Positions 23,318 to 30,678 of a stretch of DNA of 38,861 nt are shown piece after piece. This DNA is from a virus. The position numbers and the translations under genes were made by a program. Each line of letters starts with the position of its first letter. The stretch's first letter is position 1. The stretch covers positions 1 through 38,861 of IMG/VR virus record IMGVR_UViG_3300009419_000035; one strand, written 5' to 3'. Below the pieces are notes generated by a model. It worked only from the letters and a program-made list of their open reading frames with translations, was not told the DNA's origin and ran no database searches.

Positions 23318-23997
23318 AAAGAGCAAAACATATTTACGGTTTGATTACAAGAAGGGATGTGGATGCTCTTGGCGAAGCAGTTACATATCTTCCGCAGTCT
23401 GGAAAAATTGTAGAAGTCGGTGCGTGGACAGGTAAAAGCACGGTTGCTTTCGCAGAAGCATGTTTGAAGCAAGGTAAAGAATACAGCATACATACCATTG
23501 ATAGATTTGGCGGGGGAAATCTTCTACGATATCAGGCAGACATTGTGTTAAATCCAAATTTTCCAGATATACTGATGCGAAATTATGGTGCAACCCTCGA
23601 GCAATATTTGGACTATGCATGTAAACCAAGAAAGTTAAAGTATTATGTCAATAACTTTATACTCTCACCGCGAGAACAGAAAGAGCAATTCCTTGCGAAT
23701 ATTGCTCCTTGGAAAAACATAACATATGACCACACAGAATTTGAAGTTGACAAGTATATTTTTGACGAGCAAATAAATTTAATGTTTTATGATGGCGATC
23801 ATACATATGATGCGACATATTCTGCTTTGAATTATTGGAATAAACGATTGGTCGTAGGTGGCATATTGTGTTGCCATGATTATGAACCAGTATATGAGGG
23901 TGCGATGAAAGCAATTCAACAGTTTGCTCAAGAAAATGACAAGGAATTGATTGTCCCGAAAAAATCAACAGTAGTTATAATTAAAGACAAGGATTGA
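23314..23997 (+). CDS. Class I SAM-dependent methyltransferase-like protein
   Basis: A 227-residue protein. The SAM-binding motif I is IVEVGAWTGKST near residues 30-41; the acidic segment of strand 2 is HTIDRF; and the later MFYDGDHTYDAT and VVGGILCCHDY follow the pattern of the Methyltransf_24/cephalosporin-hydroxylase-like group. The acceptor is unknown; relatives act on sugars and other small molecules. The ATG at 23314 overlaps the gp43 stop as ATGA, with AGAGGA about 10 bases upstream. It is inserted between polymerase and recombinase genes. It could be a glycan methyltransferase working with the SDR and glycosyltransferase of this window. Confidence 0.8.
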   Translation: MKRAKHIYGLITRRDVDALGEAVTYLPQSGKIVEVGAWTGKSTVAFAEACLKQGKEYSIHTIDRFGGGNLLRYQADIVLNPNFPDILMRNYGATLEQYLDYACKPRKLKYYVNNFILSPREQKEQFLANIAPWKNITYDHTEFEVDKYIFDEQINLMFYDGDHTYDATYSALNYWNKRLVVGGILCCHDYEPVYEGAMKAIQQFAQENDKELIVPKKSTVVIIKDKD

Positions 23998-23999
23998 AA

Positions 24000-25070
24000 A
24001 TGAATGCATTAATCGATAAAATTAAAAAGAACAGCACCATTAAGGAGACCAACGTTCTCTCTAAGAGTAAGTTGTTCAGCACCAAGGATCTGATCCAGAC
24101 ATCAGTTCCTGCGTTGAATGTTGCCTTGTCTGGTAAACTGGATGGTGGATTGACTCCAGGATTGACTGTTTTTGCTGGTCCATCGAAGCACTTCAAGACA
24201 GCGTTTGCTATGATGCTAGTTAAGAGTTTCCAAACAAAGTATCCTGATGGTGTCATCCTGTTCTATGACTCTGAGTTTGGTGCGCCACAATCATACTTCG
24301 AGAACTTTGGTATTAATACTGACATGGTTATCCACACACCAATCACTGACATTGAACAGTTGAAGCATGATGTGATGCAGCAGATTAATCAGTTCGAACG
24401 TGCCGATAATGTTATGATTGTTGTTGACTCTGTTGGTAACTTGGCATCTAAGAAGGAAGTCGACGATGCTCTCGATGGTAAGTCGGTTGCTGACATGACT
24501 CGTGCTAAACAGATGAAGTCGCTGTTCCGTATGATCACACCGCACCTTACCATCAAGGATATTCCTATGGTCGTGGTCAATCATACTTACATGGAAATTG
24601 GTATGTTCCCCAAGGCAATTGTGTCGGGTGGAACTGGTATCTATTACTCTGCTGATAACATCTTCATTATTGGTCGCCAACAAGAGAAGCAAGGCACCGA
24701 GGTGGTTGGTTACAACTTTATCATCAACGTCGAGAAGTCTCGTTACGTTCGTGAGAAATCTAAGATTCCGATTGAAGTTACCTTTGAAGGTGGTATTAGT
24801 AAGTGGTCTGGTCTACTAGACATTGCTCTGGAATCTGGTCATGTCATTAAACCGTCGAACGGTTGGTATCAGAAGGTTGGTGAAGAAAAGAAGCATCGCC
24901 TGAATGATACTTACACTAAGGAATTCTGGATGCCTGTTCTGACCGACCCAACGTTCGGCGAGTGGATTGAAAATCGTTATCGCATGGGCAATGGACAAAT
25001 GATGGAGGGTGACAATGTGGACATTTCTGATGAAGATATTTCAGAAGAATACGAAAATCAAGATATGTGA
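24000..25070 (+). CDS. uvsX: UvsX RecA-like recombinase
   Basis: The strand-exchange recombinase of T4, 356 residues here versus about 390. The Walker A is GPSKHFKTA (residues 60-68), the Walker B segment is VMIVVDSVGN, and the C-terminal KWSGLLDIALESGHV is typical. The ATG at 24000 has AAGGA 7 bases upstream; a TTG at 23994 gives a slightly longer frame and is rejected. UvsY (1837) is its loader. The last 56 bases overlap the small zinc protein gene. Confidence 0.96.
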   Translation: MNALIDKIKKNSTIKETNVLSKSKLFSTKDLIQTSVPALNVALSGKLDGGLTPGLTVFAGPSKHFKTAFAMMLVKSFQTKYPDGVILFYDSEFGAPQSYFENFGINTDMVIHTPITDIEQLKHDVMQQINQFERADNVMIVVDSVGNLASKKEVDDALDGKSVADMTRAKQMKSLFRMITPHLTIKDIPMVVVNHTYMEIGMFPKAIVSGGTGIYYSADNIFIIGRQQEKQGTEVVGYNFIINVEKSRYVREKSKIPIEVTFEGGISKWSGLLDIALESGHVIKPSNGWYQKVGEEKKHRLNDTYTKEFWMPVLTDPTFGEWIENRYRMGNGQMMEGDNVDISDEDISEEYENQDM

Positions 25071-25245
25071 TCAATGCGGGGTCGCTCTGAAAAAGAACGA
25101 CCCTGCTATTTGCCTTCACGGTATCGAAGAGGGTCTCGAGTATGAGATCTTTGTTTGTGAACCATGTTGCATTAAAATTGCACATGAATATGATGAAATA
25201 GAGGATTTAAAAATTGCAGAAGATCGAGACGATTATACTGAGTAA
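25015..25245 (+). CDS. Small zinc-ribbon-like protein
   Basis: A 76-residue protein, partly encoded within the 3' end of uvsX in another frame and overlapping the start of gene 41 by 32 bases. Cysteines occur as CDQCG (residues 20-24), AICLHG and CEPCC, a likely single zinc site, followed by an acidic C-terminus. The ATG at 25015 follows GGAGGG by 5 bases, a strong site. The overlap with both recombination and helicase genes suggests translational coupling; a role in DNA binding is possible but not shown. Confidence 0.75.
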   Translation: MWTFLMKIFQKNTKIKICDQCGVALKKNDPAICLHGIEEGLEYEIFVCEPCCIKIAHEYDEIEDLKIAEDRDDYTE

Positions 25246-26605
25246 ATTGTTTTCTGATGAAGACTATGCTCGCAAGGTAATTCCATTCATAACACCAGAA
25301 TATTTCCATGATACTTCCGAGCGCAAGATTTTTAATTATGCCAGAGAGTTTATCGAGAAGTATAACTCACTGCCGACAGTCGAAGCAATTGAAATCGCAG
25401 TGCAGAATGACCGTGGTATAAACGAAAATGAATTTAAAAGTATCAATGAGAAACTGACACATCTTGATGATTCTCTTGACGTGAATGAGAAGTGGTTGCT
25501 CGAAGAAACTGAAAAGTTCTGTAAGGATAAGGCAGTTTACAATGCAATCATGAAATCTATTCAGATTATCGATGGTGATGATAAACAACATACTCAAGAT
25601 GGTATTCCGTCCATCCTCCAGGATGCATTGAGTGTTTGTTTTGACAACAACGTCGGACATGATTACCTCGACAATTCTGAATCACGATATGACTTCTATC
25701 ACCGTGTTGAAAACAAGTTGCCGTTCGATCTTGACATGTTCAACAAAATTACTAATGGCGGTCTGCCAAACAAGACTTTGAATATTGCGCTTGCTGGCAC
25801 TGGTGTTGGTAAGTCTTTGTTTATGTGTCACATGGCAGCAGGTGCCTTGGGTCAGGGTAAGAACGTTCTGTATATCACCATGGAAATGGCGGAAGAACGT
25901 ATCGCTGAACGTATCGATGCGAACTTGATGAACGTAAACATTCAGGATCTAAAGGATCTGTCAAAGTCCATGTTCGATAATCGGATTGATAAGATTAAGA
26001 AAAAGACTGAAGGTAAACTGATCATCAAGGAATATCCAACTGCTAGTGCGCATGTCGGTCACTTTAAAGCATTGCTAAACGAACTACAACTGAAGCGCAA
26101 CTTTAATCCTGATATTATCTTCGTTGATTATCTTAACATCTGTGCATCTAGTCGGTTCAAGGCAGGTGCTGGTGTCAACTCTTATACATATGTCAAGGCG
26201 ATTGCTGAAGAACTTCGTGGGTTCGCAGTTGAGTTTGATTTACCTGTTGTTTCTGCCACTCAAACTACTCGTGGTGGTTATGCCAACAGTGATGTGGATC
26301 TGACTGATACTTCGGAATCATTCGGTTTGCCTGCGACTGCTGACTTGATGTTTGCTCTCATCTCTACTGAAGAACTCGAGAACATGGGGCAACTTATGGT
26401 CAAGCAGTTGAAGAATCGCTATAATGATCCTGCTATAAATAAAAGGTTCATGGTTGGGATCGACCGTGGTAAAATGAAACTGTTTGATCTAGAGTTATCT
26501 GCTCAACAAGGTATCACCGATTCAGGACAAGAAGATGCTGTTCCTGTATTTGAGCGAACTCCATCAGGATCTCGAACAAGGGAGTTGTCTAAATTTGACT
26601 TCTAA
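25214..26605 (+). CDS. 41: gp41 replicative helicase (TTG start)
   Basis: The hexameric 5'-3' DnaB-like helicase of the T4 replisome, working with primase gp61. It has 463 residues (T4: 475). The Walker A is AGTGVGKS (residues 194-201), Walker B FVDYLNI, and the conserved RYNDPAINKRFMVGIDRGKMK is near the end. Alignment with T4 MVEIILSHLIF places the start at TTG 25214 (LQKIETIILSKLF), which has GAGGA 8 bases upstream; no ATG is available before residue 71. A late-type TATAAATA lies inside at 26434. Confidence 0.95.
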   Translation: MQKIETIILSKLFSDEDYARKVIPFITPEYFHDTSERKIFNYAREFIEKYNSLPTVEAIEIAVQNDRGINENEFKSINEKLTHLDDSLDVNEKWLLEETEKFCKDKAVYNAIMKSIQIIDGDDKQHTQDGIPSILQDALSVCFDNNVGHDYLDNSESRYDFYHRVENKLPFDLDMFNKITNGGLPNKTLNIALAGTGVGKSLFMCHMAAGALGQGKNVLYITMEMAEERIAERIDANLMNVNIQDLKDLSKSMFDNRIDKIKKKTEGKLIIKEYPTASAHVGHFKALLNELQLKRNFNPDIIFVDYLNICASSRFKAGAGVNSYTYVKAIAEELRGFAVEFDLPVVSATQTTRGGYANSDVDLTDTSESFGLPATADLMFALISTEELENMGQLMVKQLKNRYNDPAINKRFMVGIDRGKMKLFDLELSAQQGITDSGQEDAVPVFERTPSGSRTRELSKFDF

Positions 26606-27185
26606 TTTTATAGAGTTATATCCGAACGTATTGACTGCTGAGGAATGCGCCGAGGCATGTGATAGAATCGATGATATTATTTCGCGCCCAAATCCTGGGA
26701 ATGCTTGTGTTTTATCTGACGATAGTTCTAGAACCGATTGGAATATATTTGTTGGTAGATATGGTTCATTGAAAGCAACAGAGGATAAGATAGTCGAAGC
26801 ATTGGCACGTGGTTGGCGCAAGTATAATACTAAATATTCTGCATCTTCTAAAGCATTTTTTGAAGTCTTGTCACCAGGATGGAAATTCCAGCGCTCAGAC
26901 ACAGGAGGAGGATTCCATCAATGGCACCACGAACAAGGATCGGGTAGAGAATCTCCAGGAAGATTTGCAGTTTGGATGTTATACTTGAATGATGTTGAAG
27001 AGGGTGGACAAACTGAATTCAAACATCAAGAATTAGCATTTACGCCTACTGCTGGAACATTGGTTATATGGCCCGCTGCGTATACCCACATCCATAGAGC
27101 AAATCCAGATCTAATCGGGAAAAAATATATTGCGACGGGATGGTTTGTTTATCCTGAAAAAGATAGATTTCGAGAAAACCGTTGA
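26595..27185 (+). CDS. 2OG-Fe(II) oxygenase (prolyl-hydroxylase-like)
   Basis: A 196-residue dioxygenase of the prolyl 4-hydroxylase type found in T4-like cyanophages. The first iron ligands lie in FHQWHHEQG (His111 or His112 with Glu113, in place of the usual HxD), the distal His in YTHIHRA (165 or 167), and a 2OG-binding Lys may be in KKYIATGW. The first domain residues fit the TTG at 26595, 10 bases after GGGAG; an ATG at 26535 is possible and would deepen the overlap with gene 41. The substrate may be a protein, sugar or nucleobase. The TGA stop lies inside the next promoter. Confidence 0.85.
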   Translation: MTSNFIELYPNVLTAEECAEACDRIDDIISRPNPGNACVLSDDSSRTDWNIFVGRYGSLKATEDKIVEALARGWRKYNTKYSASSKAFFEVLSPGWKFQRSDTGGGFHQWHHEQGSGRESPGRFAVWMLYLNDVEEGGQTEFKHQELAFTPTAGTLVIWPAAYTHIHRANPDLIGKKYIATGWFVYPEKDRFRENR

Positions 27186-27210
27186 CAAATTCTAATAAGT
27201 ATAGTATAGT
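27182..27210 (+). promoter_or_regulatory. Class B promoter for tRNA-Arg
   Basis: TTGACA (27182-27187), 17 bases ending AGTATAG, TATAGT (27205-27210). The expected start near 27217 is about 6 bases before the tRNA, a very short leader. Confidence 0.85.
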
Positions 27211-27222
27211 TGAATAGTAATT

Positions 27223-27299
27223 GGTGCCATAGCTCAGCTGGATAGAGCAAGAGCCTTCTAAGCTCTAGGTCGTAGGTTCGAATCCTACTGGCATCACCA
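27223..27299 (+). tRNA. tRNA-Arg (TCT)
   Basis: A 77-base cloverleaf. The acceptor stem GGTGCCA pairs with TGGCATC, the D arm is GCTC-GAGC, the anticodon arm AGAGC-CTTCTAA-GCTCT has TCT at 27257-27259, and the T arm GTAGG-TTCGAAT-CCTAC is standard. The 3' CCA is encoded (27297-27299). It reads AGA, an arginine codon used often in this genome's accessory genes. Confidence 0.95.
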
Positions 27300-27320
27300 T
27301 TTTTAAAACAAGGATAGATT

Positions 27321-27692
27321 ATGACTGAAGAAACTGAAACACAAGAATTAAATCTGAAGTTGGTCGCAACCACACTTGTATGGACCAATGCGGGAACCGA
27401 AGACATGCCTCTGTGGAGAGCATCGGGTGGTAAGGAATATATCATTGCTCGATTTGATTATGAACCAACACTACCAGAGATTGGTAAGGTAATGGATTCT
27501 AAGCGACACATGATTGAGAATCATTATCCACAACTCCACGAAACTCTTTCGGGGTGGCAACTGTATGTTGACGAATCAATGACACACAATGAATACATGC
27601 AGTATCACTTGACGCAATCAGTGGACTTCCCTGCGACTGACTTGACTGTTGTCGATGCATCCGAGGAGATGGCGGGAATTGTCGCAGAATAA
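27321..27692 (+). CDS. Hypothetical protein after tRNA
   Basis: A 123-residue protein that I do not recognise. It begins with a Glu/Thr-rich N-terminus, then LKLVATTLVWTNAGTEDM and PLWRASGGKEYIIARFDYE, and ends in an acidic segment (VVDASEEMAGIVAE). No signal or membrane span is visible. AAGGAT lies about 6 bases before the ATG. It follows the tRNA in the same transcription unit, and its last 14 bases overlap the glycosyltransferase gene. Confidence 0.7.
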   Translation: MTEETETQELNLKLVATTLVWTNAGTEDMPLWRASGGKEYIIARFDYEPTLPEIGKVMDSKRHMIENHYPQLHETLSGWQLYVDESMTHNEYMQYHLTQSVDFPATDLTVVDASEEMAGIVAE

Positions 27693-28398
27693 TATAACAA
27701 TTATTCAAACGTACTACAATGAAAGATCCTATCTCGAAACTCAGATTGAGAGATGGAATTACTATAATACTCCAGTAAATATTATATTAATTGATGATGG
27801 TTCTCAGATAGAACCTGCAGAAAATGTTCTTGCAGAACACACATTAAATGATAATATTAATTTTTCATTGTATAGAGTTACTGAAGATATAGGATTCAAC
27901 AGTCATGGTTGTCGCAATCTTGGTGCAAGACTAGCACAATCTAACTGGTTGTTGTTTCTAGACATAGACTACACGCTACAACCAGCAGATCTTAAAAGAT
28001 TGCAAACCGAAACCCTCGATCTTAATTCTTGGTATGAACTCAATGCCAAGTTTAAAGGTCGAGGGAACACGTATATGGCATTAAATCAATTTCTTATACC
28101 GAGAAAACTATTCTTAGATTCTGGTGGATATGATGAATCGTTTGTGCCATTTCATCATGGAGATCGCGAACTGTTATCACATCTTGAGCGAAAATATCAA
28201 AAAAATAATCTAGATTGGTTGGTTTTGACTTGCCGTCGCGGTGGTCGAAAGGCAAGGGTGGATGATACGATTAAGATTCCAGTCTATGATGATGAGAACA
28301 TGTTAATATATACTCCACGATTTGACATAGAATCTATTGTGCACACAGACACTAAGTTGAATTTTCCATGGGAAGAAGTTGTTATAAATAGGGGGTAA
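27679..28398 (+). CDS. GT-A type glycosyltransferase (TTG start)
   Basis: A 239-residue family-2-like glycosyltransferase. A nucleotide-binding strand NIILIDDGS and the metal-binding FLDIDYT (a DxD motif) are visible, with the connecting NSHGCRNLGARLAQSNWLL typical of GT-A folds. The start is uncertain: TTG 27679 has GAGGAG 9 bases upstream and puts the first strand (ITIIQTYYNE) near the N-terminus; an upstream ATG at 27655 is possible. It ends just after the late box at 28383. It may modify phage or host surface glycans with the SDR and methyltransferase. Confidence 0.8.
   Translation: MSQNNITIIQTYYNERSYLETQIERWNYYNTPVNIILIDDGSQIEPAENVLAEHTLNDNINFSLYRVTEDIGFNSHGCRNLGARLAQSNWLLFLDIDYTLQPADLKRLQTETLDLNSWYELNAKFKGRGNTYMALNQFLIPRKLFLDSGGYDESFVPFHHGDRELLSHLERKYQKNNLDWLVLTCRRGGRKARVDDTIKIPVYDDENMLIYTPRFDIESIVHTDTKLNFPWEEVVINRG
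28383..28390 (+). promoter_or_regulatory. Late promoter TATAAATAG
   Basis: TATAAATA followed by GGGGG, at the very end of the glycosyltransferase gene and 26 bases before the next ATG. It should drive the downstream block through the spanins and large head-like protein late in infection. Confidence 0.8.
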
Positions 28399-28416
28399 CA
28401 TTATATTGGGAACCCT

Positions 28417-29535
28417 ATGCAAAGTTTCATATCATTTCTTTCCGAAGCAGCAATTCTTCACATTGAGCATCCATCCGATAGATTATTCGATGGACCACAA
28501 GCAGCAAAACATGCACTGAGAACTCTGAAGCAGGTTGCTTCAAGCAAAGCACCAAGCATGACTCGTAAGATTGATGACAAAATGTCATTCAATGTTATTC
28601 GTAGAGCAGACGGTAAAGTTGGTGTCAAGTATAAAGGGACAGGTTCTTCTTACAATTTCTCCCAAGATGATATCGAAAAGCAGCATGGTCATAAACCATA
28701 TCTCGCTAAACCACTTGGGTTACTTCTACAACATCTTCCTAAAGTTATTCCGACTACTCCAGGAGAGTATCAGGGCGGATACATGTCAGATCGAGAATCT
28801 AGAGAGCATGAGGATGGGAAGATTTCTCACACACCAAACACAATTAAATATGACACAGACATCGATAGTCCAGAGGGTAAGGCGCTTGCCAAATCTAAAG
28901 TAAGTGCTGTAATTCACAGCAAATTAACTTCTTCTGGTGCCAAACCTCTGACAAGTTTAGCAGGATTTAATAATCATCCTGATGTTCATCTTGTCCAACA
29001 CCTTGTGTCAAAAGACCAAAACAGAATCCCGAAAGAATATAAGACTAAAGCAGATGAACATCTGAAACAGGCAGAACAACTGATGGCATCGCATACTCAT
29101 GATCATCATGTTGGGCACGAGCAAACTCTCAGACAGTATATTAATTCAACTATTACTTCTGATGATACGCCCTCAACACAGGGGTATAAGAGTTATCTTG
29201 CCAAATGGCATCAGAAAAAGATTGATGCAGTAAAGACTGAAAAGTCAAAGACAGCAAAGAAAAAGGTGATGGATGACATGATTGATCATGTCTCTAAGAA
29301 CCAACAACAATTCTACAAAACATTCGAAATACATCGCCACTTGCAACAAGCAACTAACCACCTTGCCAGAGGAATAGATTCTTCTGGAGCAGGTGGTTTC
29401 CGCACATCAATTGGGGGTGCTGCATCAGGCGGCGAAGGTTATGTCTTCAATGGTCTGAAAGTTGTTGACCGTGAAGGATTCTCGGCAGCGAATCGTGCAC
29501 GTAGTGAAATCTTGAGAGCGAGCAGAGGACAATGA
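28417..29535 (+). CDS. Ligase-like nucleotidyltransferase-fold protein (DUF6267-like)
   Basis: A 372-residue protein. KIDDKM (residues 51-56) sits where KxDG lies in nucleotidyltransferase and ligase folds, and the C-terminal GGEGYVFNGLKVVDREGF (about 338-356) resembles the EGxV motif with a following lysine. The middle is helical and rich in His and Lys. Similar proteins of unknown role occur in marine T4-like phages, often with an NMN adenylyltransferase gene as here (the next gene, ATGA overlap). Loss of the Gly after Asp (KIDD) may weaken or change activity. It lies immediately after a late promoter. Confidence 0.6.
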   Translation: MQSFISFLSEAAILHIEHPSDRLFDGPQAAKHALRTLKQVASSKAPSMTRKIDDKMSFNVIRRADGKVGVKYKGTGSSYNFSQDDIEKQHGHKPYLAKPLGLLLQHLPKVIPTTPGEYQGGYMSDRESREHEDGKISHTPNTIKYDTDIDSPEGKALAKSKVSAVIHSKLTSSGAKPLTSLAGFNNHPDVHLVQHLVSKDQNRIPKEYKTKADEHLKQAEQLMASHTHDHHVGHEQTLRQYINSTITSDDTPSTQGYKSYLAKWHQKKIDAVKTEKSKTAKKKVMDDMIDHVSKNQQQFYKTFEIHRHLQQATNHLARGIDSSGAGGFRTSIGGAASGGEGYVFNGLKVVDREGFSAANRARSEILRASRGQ

Positions 29536-30164
29536 GCGAAACACATCACTTGACAATAGGTAGATTCGCACCTGTTCATGCTGGGCATGCGCTGATGATC
29601 AATCATGTTTTAAATGCAGCAAGACAAGACAATGCACAACATACTATTCTTACTACTGCGACACATGATGGCAATAAAAATCCACTGACTCCAGATCTTA
29701 AAGTCAAGCACCTAAAGCGTGCATTTCAAACAGCGAATGTTGAAGCATTGAGTAAGGGCGCACCAACATTGCTCCACCACTTGTCTAAATTGCACAGTCA
29801 AGGTGTCAAACATCTAGTTGTCCATGCTGGATCTGATAGAGCGCATGAGTATCACGCATTAATAAACAAGTATAATAATGTTGAAGGTCGTCACGGACAT
29901 TTCAATTTTGATTCTATCAAAGTCAAGACAGTTGGTGGAACTAGAACTGATGCCGACGAAGGTGTCGCTGGTGCATCTGCGACTAAGATGCGCAAGGCAG
30001 CATCTTCTGGTGACGAGAAAACTTTTCATTCAATGGCGCCAAGTTCTATGTCAACAGCGCATAAACGTGAGATGTATAAAGACGTTCGTCGTGGACTTGG
30101 GATCCAAGAGTCAGTTTCATTTAAACAATTCCTAGATAAATATGTGATGATTAAAGGAAATTGA
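29532..30164 (+). CDS. Nucleotidyltransferase of the NMN adenylyltransferase type
   Basis: A 210-residue HxGH nucleotidyltransferase. The N-terminal IGRFAPVHAGH holds the HxGH motif (residues 16-19), and GASATKMR (146-153) corresponds to the ISATxxR motif that binds the triphosphate. The family makes NAD+ from NMN and ATP or cytidylates phospho-compounds; the first is likelier because such genes in T4-like phages are usually annotated so. The C-terminal 35 residues (VSFKQFLDKYV) are a phage-style tail. It overlaps the previous gene by four bases. Confidence 0.8.
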   Translation: MSETHHLTIGRFAPVHAGHALMINHVLNAARQDNAQHTILTTATHDGNKNPLTPDLKVKHLKRAFQTANVEALSKGAPTLLHHLSKLHSQGVKHLVVHAGSDRAHEYHALINKYNNVEGRHGHFNFDSIKVKTVGGTRTDADEGVAGASATKMRKAASSGDEKTFHSMAPSSMSTAHKREMYKDVRRGLGIQESVSFKQFLDKYVMIKGN

Positions 30165-30165
30165 T

Positions 30166-30678
30166 ATGCTCAGAATGATTCCATTACCATATAAGTTACT
30201 AGCAGGTGTTGCTTTAATACTTGGTGTCTTTGTTTATGGTTACATGAAGGGATCTGCTCATGCTGAGTTGGAACTACAAAGATTTGCTGCTAAGAATGCA
30301 ACATTAACTGCAGAAATGGAAAAGAAAAATTCAGAGATCTCCACTGAAGTGGTGACTCAATATGTTGACCGTGTAAATACAATTAGGGAAAAAGAATATG
30401 TCTATCGCGATATCGCCAAAACTGTTGTGCCTTCTCAGTCTGTCCTTTCTAATGGTTGGGTGTTCACGCACGACGCTAGTGCCACAGGCAGTGATGCCGA
30501 CGCCACCAGAAGTTCTGATGCGTCCCCCTCAGGTATTGCAGACAATCAAGCCCTCTTCACCATCGTCGGAAACTACGCAACCTGTCAAGCAAACGCCGAG
30601 CAATTGATTGCTCTTCAGAAATGGATTGCGGATAACAAGGAAGCGATCGACGAATTAAATAAGAAGGCGAAGAAATGA
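30166..30678 (+). CDS. Inner-membrane spanin (Rz-like)
   Basis: A 170-residue protein with an N-terminal membrane span (LLAGVALILGVFVYGYM, residues 11-27), a long helical segment (33-85) suited to a coiled coil, and a hydrophilic C-terminal part. It fits the inner-membrane spanin that joins an outer-membrane lipoprotein to fuse membranes at lysis. The decisive evidence is that a small lipoprotein gene is wholly nested in another frame (30398-30607). AAGGA precedes the ATG. It overlaps the next gene by four bases. No holin or endolysin is nearby. Confidence 0.8.
   Translation: MLRMIPLPYKLLAGVALILGVFVYGYMKGSAHAELELQRFAAKNATLTAEMEKKNSEISTEVVTQYVDRVNTIREKEYVYRDIAKTVVPSQSVLSNGWVFTHDASATGSDADATRSSDASPSGIADNQALFTIVGNYATCQANAEQLIALQKWIADNKEAIDELNKKAKK
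30398..30607 (+). CDS. Outer-membrane spanin lipoprotein (Rz1-like), nested
   Basis: A 69-residue protein encoded in the +1 frame inside the Rz-like gene, as Rz1 is in lambda. A lipoprotein signal peptide ends in LMVGC (Cys22), the lipidation site; the mature 48 residues hold ten prolines, typical of outer-membrane spanins. AGGGA lies 9 bases before the ATG. With the inner-membrane partner it should bridge the periplasm at lysis. T4 itself encodes spanins by partly overlapping genes, so a fully nested arrangement here is notable. Confidence 0.85.
   Translation: MSIAISPKLLCLLSLSFLMVGCSRTTLVPQAVMPTPPEVLMRPPQVLQTIKPSSPSSETTQPVKQTPSN

Noticed and set aside
26434-26441. TATAAATA inside gene 41
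   Set aside because: Late-box match without the following G seen at extragenic copies; it could feed the 2OG oxygenase but was not called.
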